A stretch of 64,000 nucleotides of DNA from Cyanobium sp. NS01 (GCF_014280235.1 NZ_CP047940.1:62001-126000), one strand, 5' to 3'. Positions 6,827 to 16,599 are shown, counted from the stretch's first letter. Translations and numbers: made by a program. Notes: generated by a model not told the origin, from the sequence alone.

Positions 6827-8377
6827 ATGTCTCCCACCGCCTCCCTGCGCCATCTGGCCCTCACCAGCCTCTGGGCCGGTGCCCTGCAGGTGGGCACGGG
6901 TTGCTCGGCCCAGCCTCTCGCCCCGCCCCCGCTCCAGAGCACGCTGCGCTGGCCGGTGCCGGCGCCGCCCCGGATCGACCCCGCCAACCCGGTGCTCTGG
7001 GTGGGCCTGGCCCCCCGGCTGAGCGCGGCGATGCCCCTGGAGCTGCGCAGTGGCGGTGGCCTGATGACCCTGGTCACGGCCTCCGGTGGCCGCTACAGCT
7101 CGCCGCGCCTGGTGCTGCATTGGCGCACGGTGCCGGTGCAGCCGGCGCTGGAGATCCGTCGCCAGGTGCTGGGCCCCTTCGCCAGCTTCGAGAGTGCCGA
7201 GGAGGCCGCCGGCCGCTGGCGCGCCGCCGGCGTGGCCCCGCTGATCGCCAATCCGCGCGAATGGGAGGTGTGGGCGCCCCTGGATGCGCCCCTGCCCGAG
7301 GGCCTCGGGCAGGCCCGGCGCGTTGAACAGACCCTCAGCCAGCGGCTGGTGCTGGAGCTGCGCCGTGATGACGGCCCCGTGCTGATGGAGGGGCCCGTGC
7401 GGCTGGAGACCCCAGGCGGGCTGCTCTGGCAGGGCGGTCTGTTCCAGGGACCCTTCCGGCTCCAACCCGATGCCTATGGCACCTGGGCGCTGGTGGAGGA
7501 GGTTCCCGTGGAGCGCTATCTCCAGGGGGTGGTGCCCCACGAGATCGGTGCCGGCTCCCCGCCGGCCGCCCTCGCCGCCCAGGCGGTGCTGGCCCGCACC
7601 TGGGCCCTGCGCAACCAGATCCGCTTCCATGTGGACGGCTACCACCTCTGTGCCGATACCCAGTGCCAGGTCTATGCCGATCCACGCCAGGCCGGCGCGG
7701 CCGTGCGCCAGGCCATCGCAGCCACCCGCTCCCAGGTGCTGAGCTGGCAGGGGGAGCCCATCCACGCGGTTTATCACGCCACCAATGGCGGCGTGGCGGC
7801 CGGCTTTGAGGAGGTCTGGAGCGGGCCTCCCCTCCCCTACCTGAAGCCCTTTCTGGATGGCCCGCAGGCCCTCCAGACCCGTTTCCCGCTGCCCCTGGCG
7901 GCTGCCCAGGTGGCTCCTCTGCTCTCGGGGGGCTCGGCCCTCTACGGCGCCGACCATCCCCGCTTCCGCTGGAGCCGCACCATCACGGCGGTGCAGCTCG
8001 GCCAGGCCCTGCGCGCCACCGCCCCCCAGCTCGGCACCCCCCAGACCGTGTCGGTGCTGGAGCGGGGGGTGAGCGGCCGGGTGCTCGCCCTGGGCATCCA
8101 GGGCAGCGGTGGTTCCACCGTGCTGCGGCTGGATGCGATCCGCCGCACCCTGCGCCAGCTGCCGAGCACCCTGTTCGTGGTGGCGCCCAGCGGCGCCGGC
8201 AGCTGGCGCTTCGATGGCGGCGGCTTCGGGCACGGCGCCGGCCTCTCCCAGGCTGGAGCCATCGACCTGGCTCGGCGGGGCTGGACCCTGCAGCGCATCC
8301 TCAGCCGCTATTACCCCGGCACCACGCTGCAGCCCCTGTCTGCCCTGGACACCAAAGCACCTGGGAGTGCCCCTTAG
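6827..8377 (+). CDS. SpoIID/LytB domain protein, exported
   Basis: The 516-aa product has an N-terminal export signal (RHLALTSLWAGALQVGTGC). The cysteine suggests a lipoprotein, but the lipobox is not ideal. A linker region follows, then a SpoIID/LytB domain in the C-terminal half. Family features are VEEVPVERYLQGVVPHEIG, LAAQAVLARTWAL, the YHATNGGVAA segment and the terminal GGGFGHGAGLSQAGA with GW-x-L-xx-IL-x-x-YYPG. SpoIID is a lytic transglycosylase that trims denuded glycan strands. Cyanobacterial members are probably cell-wall remodelling enzymes, with unknown exact substrate. The ATG at 6827 was chosen because upstream starts would run antisense through rpmI. It is divergent from rpmI. 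Confidence 0.85.
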   Translation: MSPTASLRHLALTSLWAGALQVGTGCSAQPLAPPPLQSTLRWPVPAPPRIDPANPVLWVGLAPRLSAAMPLELRSGGGLMTLVTASGGRYSSPRLVLHWRTVPVQPALEIRRQVLGPFASFESAEEAAGRWRAAGVAPLIANPREWEVWAPLDAPLPEGLGQARRVEQTLSQRLVLELRRDDGPVLMEGPVRLETPGGLLWQGGLFQGPFRLQPDAYGTWALVEEVPVERYLQGVVPHEIGAGSPPAALAAQAVLARTWALRNQIRFHVDGYHLCADTQCQVYADPRQAGAAVRQAIAATRSQVLSWQGEPIHAVYHATNGGVAAGFEEVWSGPPLPYLKPFLDGPQALQTRFPLPLAAAQVAPLLSGGSALYGADHPRFRWSRTITAVQLGQALRATAPQLGTPQTVSVLERGVSGRVLALGIQGSGGSTVLRLDAIRRTLRQLPSTLFVVAPSGAGSWRFDGGGFGHGAGLSQAGAIDLARRGWTLQRILSRYYPGTTLQPLSALDTKAPGSAP

Positions 8378-8401
8378 AGTCCGCACACTTCCGGGAACGC
8401 C

Positions 8402-9823
8402 ATGGCTGCGGACGGCAGTACCACCAACGTCCTGCGTCCGGCGGCGGCCGCTGCTGATCGCCGCCGTGGCAAATCGGCGCTGTTCGTGATCGCCTGCGGC
8501 TGGGCCGGCATGGTGCCCCACTGGCTCGATCCGGCCATTCGGCTCTGGCCCTCCACCGGCATGGCCCTGCTGCTGGGGGGCTACAGCGTCTACGCGGTGC
8601 TGTTGCCGGCGCTGGGGCGGGGCCGTGCCGGTGCGGCCCGGCAGGCAGCCGCCCCCAACCCTTCCCCAGCCGGGATCCCCAGCCCAGGCGCCAGTGCGGT
8701 GGATGTGGTGGTGGCCGCCCGCGATGAGCAGGCCGTGATCGGCCGGCTGGTGGAGCGCATCGCGGCGTTGCGCTACCCGGCCGGTCAGCTGCAGCTGTGG
8801 GTGGTGGATGACGGCAGTTCCGATGCCACTCCCCAGCTGTTGGCTGAGTTGCGCCAGCGCTTTGCCTTCCTGCGGGTGCTGCGGCGCGAGGCCGATGCCG
8901 GCGGGGGCAAGTCGGGAGCCCTGAACCTGGCCCTGCAGCAGCTCCAGGCTCCCTGGATGCTGGTGCTGGATGCCGATGCCGATCTGCAGAGCGACAGCCT
9001 CGAACGGCTGATCCCCTGGGCTGAGGCGGGCGAGTGGGCGGCGGTGCAGCTGCGCAAGGCGGTGGTGAACCCTCTGGGCAACTGGCTCACCCGGGCCCAG
9101 TCGATGGAGATGGCCCTCGACGCCGTGGTCCAGGAGGGGCGCCAGAGCCGCGGCGGTGTGGTGGAGCTGCGGGGCAACGGCCAGCTGCTGCGCCGTGAGG
9201 CCCTGCTGGCCGCCGGCGGCTTCAACGAGGCCACGGTCACCGACGATCTCGACCTCAGTTTCCGCCTGCTGCTGCAGGGGGCCTCGATCGGCATCCTCTG
9301 GGATCCCCCGGTGCGGGAGGAGGCGGTGCTCAGCCTGGCGGCCCTCTGGCGCCAGCGCCAGCGCTGGGCTGAGGGCGGCCTGCAGCGCTTCTTTGATTAC
9401 GGGCCCGGGCTGTTGTCCCGGCAGCTGAGCCGCCGCCGCCGGCTCGATCTCTGCAGTTTCTTCCTGTTGCAGTACGCCATGCCCGTGGTGGCGATGGCCG
9501 ATCTGCTCGGCGCCCTGCTCACCACCACGCCGCCGCTGATCTGGCCCCTGTCGTTCGTGGCGTTCGGGCTGTCGGGCTGCTCCATCCTGCTGGGCTGCCG
9601 CCGGCCCTCGGAGGGCCCGGTGTTCCCGCCCATGGCTCCCTGGAACCTGGCCCTCGGCATTGCCTATCTCGGCCACTGGTTCGTGGTGATTCCCTGGACC
9701 AGCCTGCGCATGGCCCTGCTGCCCAAGCGCCTGGTCTGGGCCAAGACGCTGCACCTGGGCGAGTCCGGCTCTGCGGACCCCTCAGCCGAGGACGCCTCGG
9801 TGGAAGACCCGGCGGTGGCCTGA
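8402..9823 (+). CDS. Membrane GT2 glycosyltransferase, likely monoglucosyldiacylglycerol synthase
   Basis: This 473-aa processive-type GT2 enzyme has two N-terminal hydrophobic segments (about residues 25-70) and three or more near the C-terminus. The catalytic domain shows VDVVVAARDE, VVDDGSSDATP, the DADAD motif (VLDADADLQSD), the GNGQLLRREAL acceptor segment, TDDLDLSFRL and the R-Q-R-RWAEGG variant of Q/RxxRW. This pattern matches the cyanobacterial enzyme that adds glucose to diacylglycerol (MGlcDG synthase, Sll1377 type), the first step to galactolipids. Cellulose synthase-like or hyaluronan-like GT2 proteins are the alternative. The gene starts 24 bp after the SpoIID gene. Confidence 0.72.
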   Translation: MAADGSTTNVLRPAAAAADRRRGKSALFVIACGWAGMVPHWLDPAIRLWPSTGMALLLGGYSVYAVLLPALGRGRAGAARQAAAPNPSPAGIPSPGASAVDVVVAARDEQAVIGRLVERIAALRYPAGQLQLWVVDDGSSDATPQLLAELRQRFAFLRVLRREADAGGGKSGALNLALQQLQAPWMLVLDADADLQSDSLERLIPWAEAGEWAAVQLRKAVVNPLGNWLTRAQSMEMALDAVVQEGRQSRGGVVELRGNGQLLRREALLAAGGFNEATVTDDLDLSFRLLLQGASIGILWDPPVREEAVLSLAALWRQRQRWAEGGLQRFFDYGPGLLSRQLSRRRRLDLCSFFLLQYAMPVVAMADLLGALLTTTPPLIWPLSFVAFGLSGCSILLGCRRPSEGPVFPPMAPWNLALGIAYLGHWFVVIPWTSLRMALLPKRLVWAKTLHLGESGSADPSAEDASVEDPAVA

Positions 9824-9848
9824 GCGCAGCCCCCGCTGCTCAGGCCAC
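9815..9848. terminator. Strong bidirectional hairpin at two convergent gene ends
   Basis: GTGGCCTGA (9815-9823) pairs with TCAGGCCAC (9840-9848), and the inner arms GCAGC and GCTGC enclose a CCCC loop. A GC bulge interrupts the left arm. Both stop codons, of the glycosyltransferase and of dnaX, lie within the stem. Confidence 0.6.
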
Positions 9849-11654
9849 ATCCTGGCCGGCGTCGTCGAGGGGCCCGTCCAGTTCCACCACTTCGCCGTTG
9901 AAGAAGTCCGCCAGACGGCGGGCCTTGTCATCCAGGGGGGAGGAGTGGCCAGGGCCTGGCTCGCCGGCGGCCCTGGCCGGGCCTGCGGAGCTGTTGCTGG
10001 GGGCTGGATGGCTTGGGCTTGGAGGTGGGGCCGGGGTCGGCGGCGCTGCGGGCCGGCTCGGGGGCGGTGGCGGTGCGGCCTCGGCGGTGGGGGTTGGGGC
10101 GGGGCTGGGGGCTCCTGCCCGCACGACGCGTTCGGGCGGCGGGGCTGCCGGTGCTGCGGGCGTGGGCTCTCGGCCGGCTTCCAGCACCAGCTGGCGGGGG
10201 CTGCCGAGGGCCTTGGCGATCGCCTGCTCCACCAGGGCCTGGCGGTTGTGCACCATGGCGACCCACTGGCTGGCCACCTGCACCACCGCCCGGCGTTCAT
10301 CCAGCCCCACCAGGCGGCCCTGCTGGCTCAGCAGCATGCGGGTGGAGGGCAGCTCCAGGCAGGCCAGGATCTGCTGCCAGAGCTCGCTGAGGTTCACCGC
10401 CCGTGGCTCCGGGGCCAGCTGTTGCGGGGATGTCGCAGCCGGCTGCGGGGCCACCGGGGGCCCCGGCGGCGTGGCGGCTGGGGTGGCGGCAGGAGTGGCT
10501 GCTGGCGGCGGCGCGGCAGCAGCCCGCTGCGTCTCAGGCTGGCTGGCGGCCACGGGCTGCCGCGGCGCCAGCAGGCCCAGCAGCAGCACCTCAAGCCAGA
10601 GGCGGGGGTTGACGCTGTGGCGCAGCTGCTGCTCGCTGCCCTTGAGCTGGGCCTGCCACTGCAGCAGGCGTGGCTGACCCAGGCGGCTGGCCAGATCCGG
10701 CAGCTGGCTGCGGAACTGCCGGGACACGGCCGTGAGCTCGAGTCGCTCGGGGGCCAGGCCCACCAGCACCAGATCCCGCAGCAGACTGGCCATCCCCTGC
10801 AGCACGGCCGCCGGCTCCCGGCCCCGCTCCAGCAGCTCGCGGCTGGCCTCGATCAGGCCGAGTGGCTCGGCCCCCGCCAGGGCCGCGGCCAGGTGCAGCA
10901 GCTCCTGTTCCGGCACCGCCCCGAGCAGGTCCCACACGGCCTCCACCTCGATGGGCGGGGGCAGCAGGCTGAGCTGATCGAGCAGGCTTTCGGCATCGCG
11001 CAGCCCGCCCTGGGACCGCTGGGCCACCACGTGGAGGGCCTCGGGCGTGATCGCGATCGCTTCCTGGGCGGCGATCCAGCCCAGATGGCGCTCCAGGGCC
11101 GGCAGGGGGATGCGGCGGAAGTCGAAGCGCTGGCAGCGGCTCAGGATCGTGGGCAGCACCCGCTGGGGGTCGGTGGTGGCCAGCACGAACACCACCTGCG
11201 GCGGTGGCTCCTCCAGGGTCTTGAGCAGGGCGTTGAAGGCCGCCGTGGAGAGCATGTGACACTCGTCCACCACATACACCTTCCAGCGGGCCTGCACCGG
11301 CGCGAAGCGGGAGCGCTCGATCAGCTCGCGGATGTTGTCCACGCCGGTGTTGGAGGCGGCGTCGATCTCGATCACGTCGAGGGCACTGCCGGAGGCGATC
11401 CCGGTGCAGAGCTCGCAGTGGCCGCAGGGTTCAGGCGTGGGCCCGGGGGCGCTGAGGCAGTTGAGCGAGCGCGCCATGATCCTGGCGCTGGACGTCTTGC
11501 CCGTGCCCCTGGGCCCGCTGAACAGGTAGGCCGGCGCGATACGGCCGGAGCGCAGGGCATTGACCAGCGTGGCGGCGATGGCCTCCTGCCCCACCAGCTG
11601 GTCGAAGCGCTGAGGTCTGTACTTGTGGTGGAGCGGCTGGTAGGCCTGGCCCAT
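9840..11654 (-). CDS. dnaX: DNA polymerase III subunit gamma/tau
   Basis: DnaX (604 aa) is the clamp-loader ATPase of the replisome. The N-terminal AAA+ domain has KYRPQRFDQLVGQE, Walker A GPRGTGKTS, a zinc-binding cysteine cluster (C66 region, then CGHCELC), the DECH Walker B (VVDECHMLS) and sensor 1 TTDPQR. Residues from about 375 on form a Pro/Ala-rich linker with several AATP repeats, then a predicted polymerase-binding region. I see no A-run or G-rich slippery site for a programmed frameshift, so a single product is likely. It is the last gene of the clpX-side minus-strand cluster and is convergent with the glycosyltransferase gene. Confidence 0.95.
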   Translation of the reverse strand: MGQAYQPLHHKYRPQRFDQLVGQEAIAATLVNALRSGRIAPAYLFSGPRGTGKTSSARIMARSLNCLSAPGPTPEPCGHCELCTGIASGSALDVIEIDAASNTGVDNIRELIERSRFAPVQARWKVYVVDECHMLSTAAFNALLKTLEEPPPQVVFVLATTDPQRVLPTILSRCQRFDFRRIPLPALERHLGWIAAQEAIAITPEALHVVAQRSQGGLRDAESLLDQLSLLPPPIEVEAVWDLLGAVPEQELLHLAAALAGAEPLGLIEASRELLERGREPAAVLQGMASLLRDLVLVGLAPERLELTAVSRQFRSQLPDLASRLGQPRLLQWQAQLKGSEQQLRHSVNPRLWLEVLLLGLLAPRQPVAASQPETQRAAAAPPPAATPAATPAATPPGPPVAPQPAATSPQQLAPEPRAVNLSELWQQILACLELPSTRMLLSQQGRLVGLDERRAVVQVASQWVAMVHNRQALVEQAIAKALGSPRQLVLEAGREPTPAAPAAPPPERVVRAGAPSPAPTPTAEAAPPPPPSRPAAPPTPAPPPSPSHPAPSNSSAGPARAAGEPGPGHSSPLDDKARRLADFFNGEVVELDGPLDDAGQDVA

Positions 11655-11683
11655 GGGGCGGCCTCAGGAGCGAAGTGTCGAGG

Positions 11684-12388
11684 CTACTGGTCGTCCCCGG
11701 GCTCCAGCAGCCCATGCAGCCGGGATTCGAGCGCGGCCTCCATGTCTTCCACCTCGGCCAGCTGGTCGGCCAGGCCCTGGGCCGTGCGCCGCAGGGCCTC
11801 GAACTGGCCCTGGCCCCAGCGGGCCTCGGCCTTGGCGAGTTCCTCATCCAGCCGACCCTGCAGCTTCTGGCGCAGGCCCTCCAGCTGGGCGATGGTCTGC
11901 CGGGCCAGCTCCAGGCCCTTGTCCAGCTGACCCGGATCCAGATTCAGCGATTCCAGATTCAGGCCTTCGAGGCGGGCACCCTGCCGCAGCAGCAGGCGGG
12001 CGCCGGCGAGCACCGCTGCCGGCATCACCTGCCCCAGGGCCAGCGCCCCCAGGGTGCCGGTGTGCAGCCAGCCCTCCACCTGGGAGCTGCGATGCCGGCC
12101 GGTCTTGCACCAGTGGGCGAAGTGCTCGCAGTTGTTGAACAGCAGGTTGTAGTTCTGCTCCCCGAGGCGGCCCATGGCCCGTCTGAGGCAGACCCCATCC
12201 GGGGAGCAACTGCCCTCGGGATAGGGCACCACGCTCAGCGGTTGGCCGAGGCTGAAGTCGTCGCTGGCGCTGCGCAGGATCTCGCGGCCCTCCAGGTAGT
12301 GGGCCACCGTGCCGTCGCCCAGGTCGATGCCGTGGTGGTTGAACAGGCCGTGCTGGCGCGGCACCTGCAGGTGATCGGCGGCGGCCAC
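11684..12388 (-). CDS. LRAT-domain protein with C-terminal coiled coil
   Basis: The 234-aa product starts at GTG 12388. The N-terminal half carries the LRAT/NlpC-P60 superfamily signature: a His pair in FNHHGIDLGDGTVAHY (about residues 16-31) and the NNCEHFAHWC motif (about residues 85-94) with the catalytic Cys. Members are cysteine acyltransferases, phospholipases or hydrolases. A hydrophobic stretch follows (LGALALGQVMPAAVLAGARLLL), then a long Leu/Glu/Gln-rich segment (about residues 140-230) that looks like a coiled coil. It lies 7 bp after clpX and 29 bp before dnaX on the same strand, so it is probably co-transcribed. Its substrate is unknown. Confidence 0.78.
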   Translation of the reverse strand: MAAADHLQVPRQHGLFNHHGIDLGDGTVAHYLEGREILRSASDDFSLGQPLSVVPYPEGSCSPDGVCLRRAMGRLGEQNYNLLFNNCEHFAHWCKTGRHRSSQVEGWLHTGTLGALALGQVMPAAVLAGARLLLRQGARLEGLNLESLNLDPGQLDKGLELARQTIAQLEGLRQKLQGRLDEELAKAEARWGQGQFEALRRTAQGLADQLAEVEDMEAALESRLHGLLEPGDDQ

Positions 12389-12395
12389 GCAGGGT

Positions 12396-13754
12396 TCAGG
12401 CGCTGGCCTGGGCGCCCTCGTGGCTGGCGCCCAGGGGAACCACCTTGGCCTGGCTGCGCTGCTCCACCAGCTCGCGGGTCACGGTGAAGTCCTTGACGTT
12501 GCTGCGGGAGGGCAGGTCGTACATCAGCTCCAGCATCAGCTCTTCGAGGATGCCGCGCAGGGCCCGGGCCCCGGTCTTGCGGCGGTGGGCCTCGGCGGCG
12601 ATCGCCGCGATGGCGCCGGGCTCGAAGTGCAGCTGCACCTCGTCCATGCTGAGCAGCGTCTGGAACTGCTTCACCAGGGCATCCCGGGGCTCGGTGAGGA
12701 TCGATTCCAGGGCGCGGGTATCGAGCGGTTCGAGCACGGCGCTCACCGGCAGGCGGCCGATGAACTCAGGGATGAGGCCGTACTTCACCAGGTCGTCGGG
12801 CTCCATGTGCCGCAGCACACTGGCCGCCTGGCGCTCCTTGACGCTGCGGGGGCGGCTGCTGCCGTCGGGGTTGATGAAGCCGATGGCATTGCGGCCCATC
12901 CGTTTCTGCACCACGTCGTCGAGGCCCACGAAGGCGCCGCCGCAGATGAACAGGATCTGGCTGGTGTCGATTTGAATGCAGTCCTGATAGGGATGTTTGC
13001 GGCCCCCCTGGGGCGGCACGTTGGCGGTGGTGCCCTCCAGCATCTTCAGCAGGGCCTGCTGCACCCCTTCGCCGGACACATCCCGGGTGATCGAGGGGTT
13101 CTCGCTCTTGCGGGCGATCTTGTCGATCTCATCGATGTAGATGATGCCCCGCTGGGCCAGTTCCACATCCATGTCGGCCTTCTGCAGCAGCCGCAGCAGG
13201 ATGTTCTCCACGTCTTCCCCCACGTAACCGGCTTCGGTGAGGGTGGTGGCATCGACCACGGCGAAGGGCACATCCAGGATTTCGGCCAGGGTCTGGGCCA
13301 GCAGCGTCTTGCCGCAGCCGGTGGGGCCGATCAGCAGGATGTTGCTCTTGTGCAGCCGGGTGGCGGTCTGGTCGGTCTCGCCCTTGCCGTCGCCCTGCCA
13401 GGCCAGGCGCTTGTAGTGGTTGTAGACCGCCACGGAAAGCGATTTCTTGGCCTCTTCCTGACCCACCACCTGGCCATCGAGGAACTCCTTGATCTCCTGG
13501 GGTTTGGGCACTTCCGCCAGGGTGGGAGCCGGTCTGGACGGCTTCTTGGCCGAACTCTTGGCGCGAGTGGGTTCGGGGGCATGGCGGCCGCCCGCCGAGC
13601 CGTGGCTGTCCACCAGCTCCTCATCGAGGATCTCGTTGCAGAGATCGATGCACTCGTCGCAGATGTAGACCCCCGGCCCGGCGATGAGCTTGCGCACCTG
13701 CTCCTGGGACTTGCCGCAGAACGAGCACTTGAGATGGGCGTCGAACTTGGCCAT
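12396..13754 (-). CDS. clpX: ATP-dependent Clp protease ATP-binding subunit ClpX
   Basis: ClpX (452 aa) is the hexameric AAA+ unfoldase that feeds substrates into ClpP. The N-terminal zinc-binding domain has four cysteines (C10, C13, C32, C35). It is followed by a cyanobacteria-like linker, the Walker [16 protein letters not shown], Walker [13 protein letters not shown], the GYVGEDVE pore-1 loop and the sensor-2 region [13 protein letters not shown]. The IGF-type ClpP-binding loop reads NAIGFINP, a slight variant. The gene is downstream of clpP on the same strand, but separated by 287 bp with several palindromes, so it may also have its own promoter. Confidence 0.97.
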   Translation of the reverse strand: MAKFDAHLKCSFCGKSQEQVRKLIAGPGVYICDECIDLCNEILDEELVDSHGSAGGRHAPEPTRAKSSAKKPSRPAPTLAEVPKPQEIKEFLDGQVVGQEEAKKSLSVAVYNHYKRLAWQGDGKGETDQTATRLHKSNILLIGPTGCGKTLLAQTLAEILDVPFAVVDATTLTEAGYVGEDVENILLRLLQKADMDVELAQRGIIYIDEIDKIARKSENPSITRDVSGEGVQQALLKMLEGTTANVPPQGGRKHPYQDCIQIDTSQILFICGGAFVGLDDVVQKRMGRNAIGFINPDGSSRPRSVKERQAASVLRHMEPDDLVKYGLIPEFIGRLPVSAVLEPLDTRALESILTEPRDALVKQFQTLLSMDEVQLHFEPGAIAAIAAEAHRRKTGARALRGILEELMLELMYDLPSRSNVKDFTVTRELVEQRSQAKVVPLGASHEGAQASA

Positions 13755-14041
13755 CGGCAGGAGCGGCAGGACGGAACGTCCGGGTCGGGGGGCGGGAGAG
13801 GAGTGGTCCCCGGGTCAGCATTGACCCTGGAACCGGTTCAGGACACTTTCCTTAAGGATCGGACAGAAAGGTTCAGACGGGGGGCCAGACAGGACGCTTC
13901 AGCGAGGAGGCCTCTGAGCGGCACCCGAGCCGAGCGGTGGAGGGCCAGCTGTCCACCCGGCGGGGGAACCATGGCCAGCAGATCGGCTTCAGGGCCAAGG
14001 GCCTAAAAGATCCCATGGATCGAGCTGGCTCGCCAGGGGGG
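13755..14041 (-). promoter_or_regulatory. clpP-clpX intergenic region with clustered palindromes
   Basis: This 287-bp gap has no convincing gene. Three palindromes lie close together upstream of clpX: GGGTCA-GCAT-TGACCC (13812-13827), AACCGGTT (13831-13838) and TCCTTAAGGA (13849-13858). They would place operator-like sites or RNA stems 58-104 bp before the clpX ATG. No clear -10/-35 pair could be assigned. Confidence 0.4.
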
Positions 14042-14755
14042 TCATGAGGGCCCTTGGGGTGAAGTGGTTTCGGTCACCACCCGGTCGATCAGGCCGTATT
14101 CAACCGCCTCCGCGGGGGAAAGGAAGTAGTCGCGGTCCGTGTCCTCGGTGATCTTCTCAAGGGGCTGGCCGGTGTGCTCCGCCATCAGGCCATTGAGGGT
14201 GTCCTTGAGGTAGAGGATCTCCTTGGCCTGGATCTCGATGTCCACCGCCTGGCCCTGGGCGCCGCCGAGGGGCTGGTGAATCATGATCCGGGCGCTGGGC
14301 AGGGCCAGGCGCTTGCCCTTGCTGCCCCCCGTGAGCAGGAAGGCCCCCATCGAGGCCGCCAGGCCGTAGCAGATGGTGACCACATCCGGAGCCACCTGCT
14401 GCATGGTGTCGTAGATCGCCAGCCCGGCCGTCACCGAGCCGCCCGGTGAGTTGATGTAGATCTGAATGTCCTTCTCGGGGTCCTCGGCCTCCAGGAAGAG
14501 CAGCTGGGCCACCAGGGCGTCGGCCACGGCATCGTCGATGCCCGTGCCCAGAAAGATGATCCGCTCGCGCAACAGGCGCGAATAGATGTCGAAGGCCCGG
14601 TCGCCCTTGCCCGACTGCTCGACCACGGTGGGCAGCACCCCGGGGGCGGCGGCGGGCGCCCCGATGGTGGCCTCGGGCCGCCCTCCCATCCAGAGGTTCT
14701 GGATCGGGTGGGTCCGCAGGGCAGAGGGGGAGTGGGCGTCGATCACGCGCGGCAA
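14042..14755 (-). CDS. clpP: ATP-dependent Clp protease proteolytic subunit
   Basis: ClpP (up to 237 aa) is the tetradecameric serine protease of the Clp system. The catalytic triad is visible: Ser in [11 protein letters not shown], His in IMIHQPLGG and Asp in TEDTDRDY. The core starts at [22 protein letters not shown]. The longest start is TTG 14755. GTG 14746 (M-I-D-A-H) and ATG 14689 (M-G-G-R) are alternatives, because the segment before the core is not conserved in the family. Cyanobacteria encode several ClpP paralogues. Its place between tig and clpX suggests this is the ClpX partner. Confidence 0.95.
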   Translation of the reverse strand: MPRVIDAHSPSALRTHPIQNLWMGGRPEATIGAPAAAPGVLPTVVEQSGKGDRAFDIYSRLLRERIIFLGTGIDDAVADALVAQLLFLEAEDPEKDIQIYINSPGGSVTAGLAIYDTMQQVAPDVVTICYGLAASMGAFLLTGGSKGKRLALPSARIMIHQPLGGAQGQAVDIEIQAKEILYLKDTLNGLMAEHTGQPLEKITEDTDRDYFLSPAEAVEYGLIDRVVTETTSPQGPS

Positions 14756-14841
14756 GGTCTGGTACCGGCAATCTATGGGGATGGGATCGGTGCTCGCTGG
14801 GTGGATTGCCGCAGCCAGGGGCAGGACAGCCCCCGCACCGC

Positions 14842-16251
14842 TCAGTCTTCGCTGGTCGGAGCCGCCTCCTCGGCAGCAGCAGCCTCATCGCCGGCGGTAG
14901 CGCCCTCGGTGATCGTGCTGTGGCTCTCGAGCCAGTCGAGCAGCTTGTCGCGCAGAAGGTCGTCGCCCACCACCTGGCGCAGCCGATCGGCATCGATGTT
15001 GCTCTGGTTCTCGAGCCCCTGGCGCACTTCCTTCACCTTGGCGTCCAGCTCGGCGTCGTCCACCTTGATCGCCTCGGCAGTGGCGAGGGCCTGGAGTGCC
15101 AGGTTGCGACGCAGGCGCTGTTCCGCCTCAGGCCGGGAGCTGTCCACCAGGCTGCGCACCAGCTCAGGGGTGAACAGTTTTTTCACGTCCATGCCCTGCT
15201 GGGCGATCTGGCCGGCGGTCTGCTCGATCAGGTTGCGGATCTCCTGCTGCAGCAAAGATTCCGGCAGCTCCACCTCCAGCTCCTCCACCAGGGCGCCCAG
15301 CAGGGCCTCGTGGCGGGCTGTCCTGGCCCGGCTTGCGGCGTCGTCCCGGAGGCGCTGCTCCAGATCGGCCCGCAGCTCGGCCATGGTCTGCTTGTCGCTG
15401 GCCTGCTTGGCAAAGGCGTCGTCGAGGGCGGGCAGCTCCCGGGTCTTGAGGTCCTTGAGGTCGATCTCGAAGCGGGCCTGGCGACCGGCGGCCTCCTCCT
15501 GGGGGTAGCTCTCGGGGAACTGGCACTCCACCGTGCGCGCGTCGCCCACGGCCATGCCGATCACACCCTCCACGAAGCCGGGGATCATGCGACCCTCCTC
15601 CAGTTCCACCTCGGTGGCATCGCTGCTGCCGCCGGTGATCGCTTCGCCACTGTCGACAAACACGCCGCTGAAGCTGAGCACGGCCACGTCGCCGCTCTCG
15701 GCGCTGCGGCCCTCCACCGGCACGAGGGTGGCCAGCTGCTTGCGCGACTGCTCGATCAGTTCATCGACCCTGGCCGGGTCGTAGCTGATCGCCTCGGCCT
15801 CGGCCTTGAGGCCGCGGGTGTTGTTCAGCTTCGGGGTGGGTTCCACGTCGAGCTCCAGCGTGAAGCTGAGCGCTTCTCCAGGCTGGAACCTCTCCAGCAC
15901 CAGCTCGAAGGCCTCGTTCAGCTCCGGACGGCTCAGCGGAGACAGCTCCTCCAGGGCCAGGGCGTCGCGGAAGGCGGCATCGACCAGATCCTCCAGGGCG
16001 GTGGCCTTCACCCGCAGGGGGCCGATCTGCTGCAGCAGCACCGCCCGGGGCACCTTGCCCTTGCGGAATCCCGGCAGCTTGATGCTGCGGCTGAGCTTCT
16101 CCACCGCCGTCTCGTAGCTGGCCTTGCAGCGCTCGCCTGGAATCGCCACCTCGAGGGCCATGCGGCTGCCCGGACGTGGCGTGGCGGTCACGCTGAAGGT
16201 GTCGCCCTTGGCGGGGCTGGTGGGGGCGGAAGAGGCGGCAGCAGGACTCAT
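14842..16251 (-). CDS. tig: Trigger factor
   Basis: Trigger factor (469 aa) is the ribosome-bound chaperone and peptidyl-prolyl isomerase. The ribosome-binding signature is present in the N-terminal domain ([15 protein letters not shown], about residues 57-71). An FKBP-type PPIase domain follows ([32 protein letters not shown]), and a long helical C-terminal chaperone domain ends in an acidic/Ala-rich tail. The gene leads a tig-clpP-clpX minus-strand series, a common bacterial order that links folding at the ribosome to proteolysis. A -10-like TAGGAT lies upstream (16278-16273). Confidence 0.96.
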   Translation of the reverse strand: MSPAAASSAPTSPAKGDTFSVTATPRPGSRMALEVAIPGERCKASYETAVEKLSRSIKLPGFRKGKVPRAVLLQQIGPLRVKATALEDLVDAAFRDALALEELSPLSRPELNEAFELVLERFQPGEALSFTLELDVEPTPKLNNTRGLKAEAEAISYDPARVDELIEQSRKQLATLVPVEGRSAESGDVAVLSFSGVFVDSGEAITGGSSDATEVELEEGRMIPGFVEGVIGMAVGDARTVECQFPESYPQEEAAGRQARFEIDLKDLKTRELPALDDAFAKQASDKQTMAELRADLEQRLRDDAASRARTARHEALLGALVEELEVELPESLLQQEIRNLIEQTAGQIAQQGMDVKKLFTPELVRSLVDSSRPEAEQRLRRNLALQALATAEAIKVDDAELDAKVKEVRQGLENQSNIDADRLRQVVGDDLLRDKLLDWLESHSTITEGATAGDEAAAAEEAAPTSED

Positions 16252-16362
16252 GGCAGCTCGATGCAGCCCCCTATCCTAAGAAAGTGGCTTGCAGGCACTG
16301 TTTCCGGTAGTGTTTGCAGCATCAAGACGTGAGATCCCCGTGGTGGTCTCCCTGGCCCATGC

Positions 16363-16381
16363 ATCACAGCTGCGCTGTGAT
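16363..16381. promoter_or_regulatory. Perfect inverted repeat, possible operator
   Basis: ATCACAGC and GCTGTGAT are separated by TGC. The 8-bp arms match perfectly. The site is 112 bp upstream of tig and about 380 bp upstream of asd. Arms with TCACA/TGTGA resemble CRP-family half-sites but in the inverted order, so no regulator is assigned. Confidence 0.4.
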
Positions 16382-16599
16382 TCGCCTGTCAGTTCCGAGC
16401 AACCACGGCAGACTCCGCCCAGGCCCTGCAGATCCAGGCCTTATTGATCCGAGAGCCTGAGATCGTTTGCCGGTCGAGCCCTTCCCCAAGTTTTCCAACC
16501 AGCCCTTCGCCACCACGCTCACCTTTCCTCTCCCTCAACCGTTCACCGTTGGCCCCCGTCTCTTCACCGGTCTTCGGAACCCCTCGATCGCCCACCCTG

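Noticed and set aside
6773-9754. 993-aa open frame on the minus strand
   Set aside because: It lies antisense to the SpoIID-like and GT2 genes, is low-complexity Gln/Gly/Ala-rich, and matches no protein style I know.
9840-10700. Programmed frameshift in dnaX
   Set aside because: There is no A-run or other slippery sequence with a downstream stem at the domain border, and the frame is open for the full protein.
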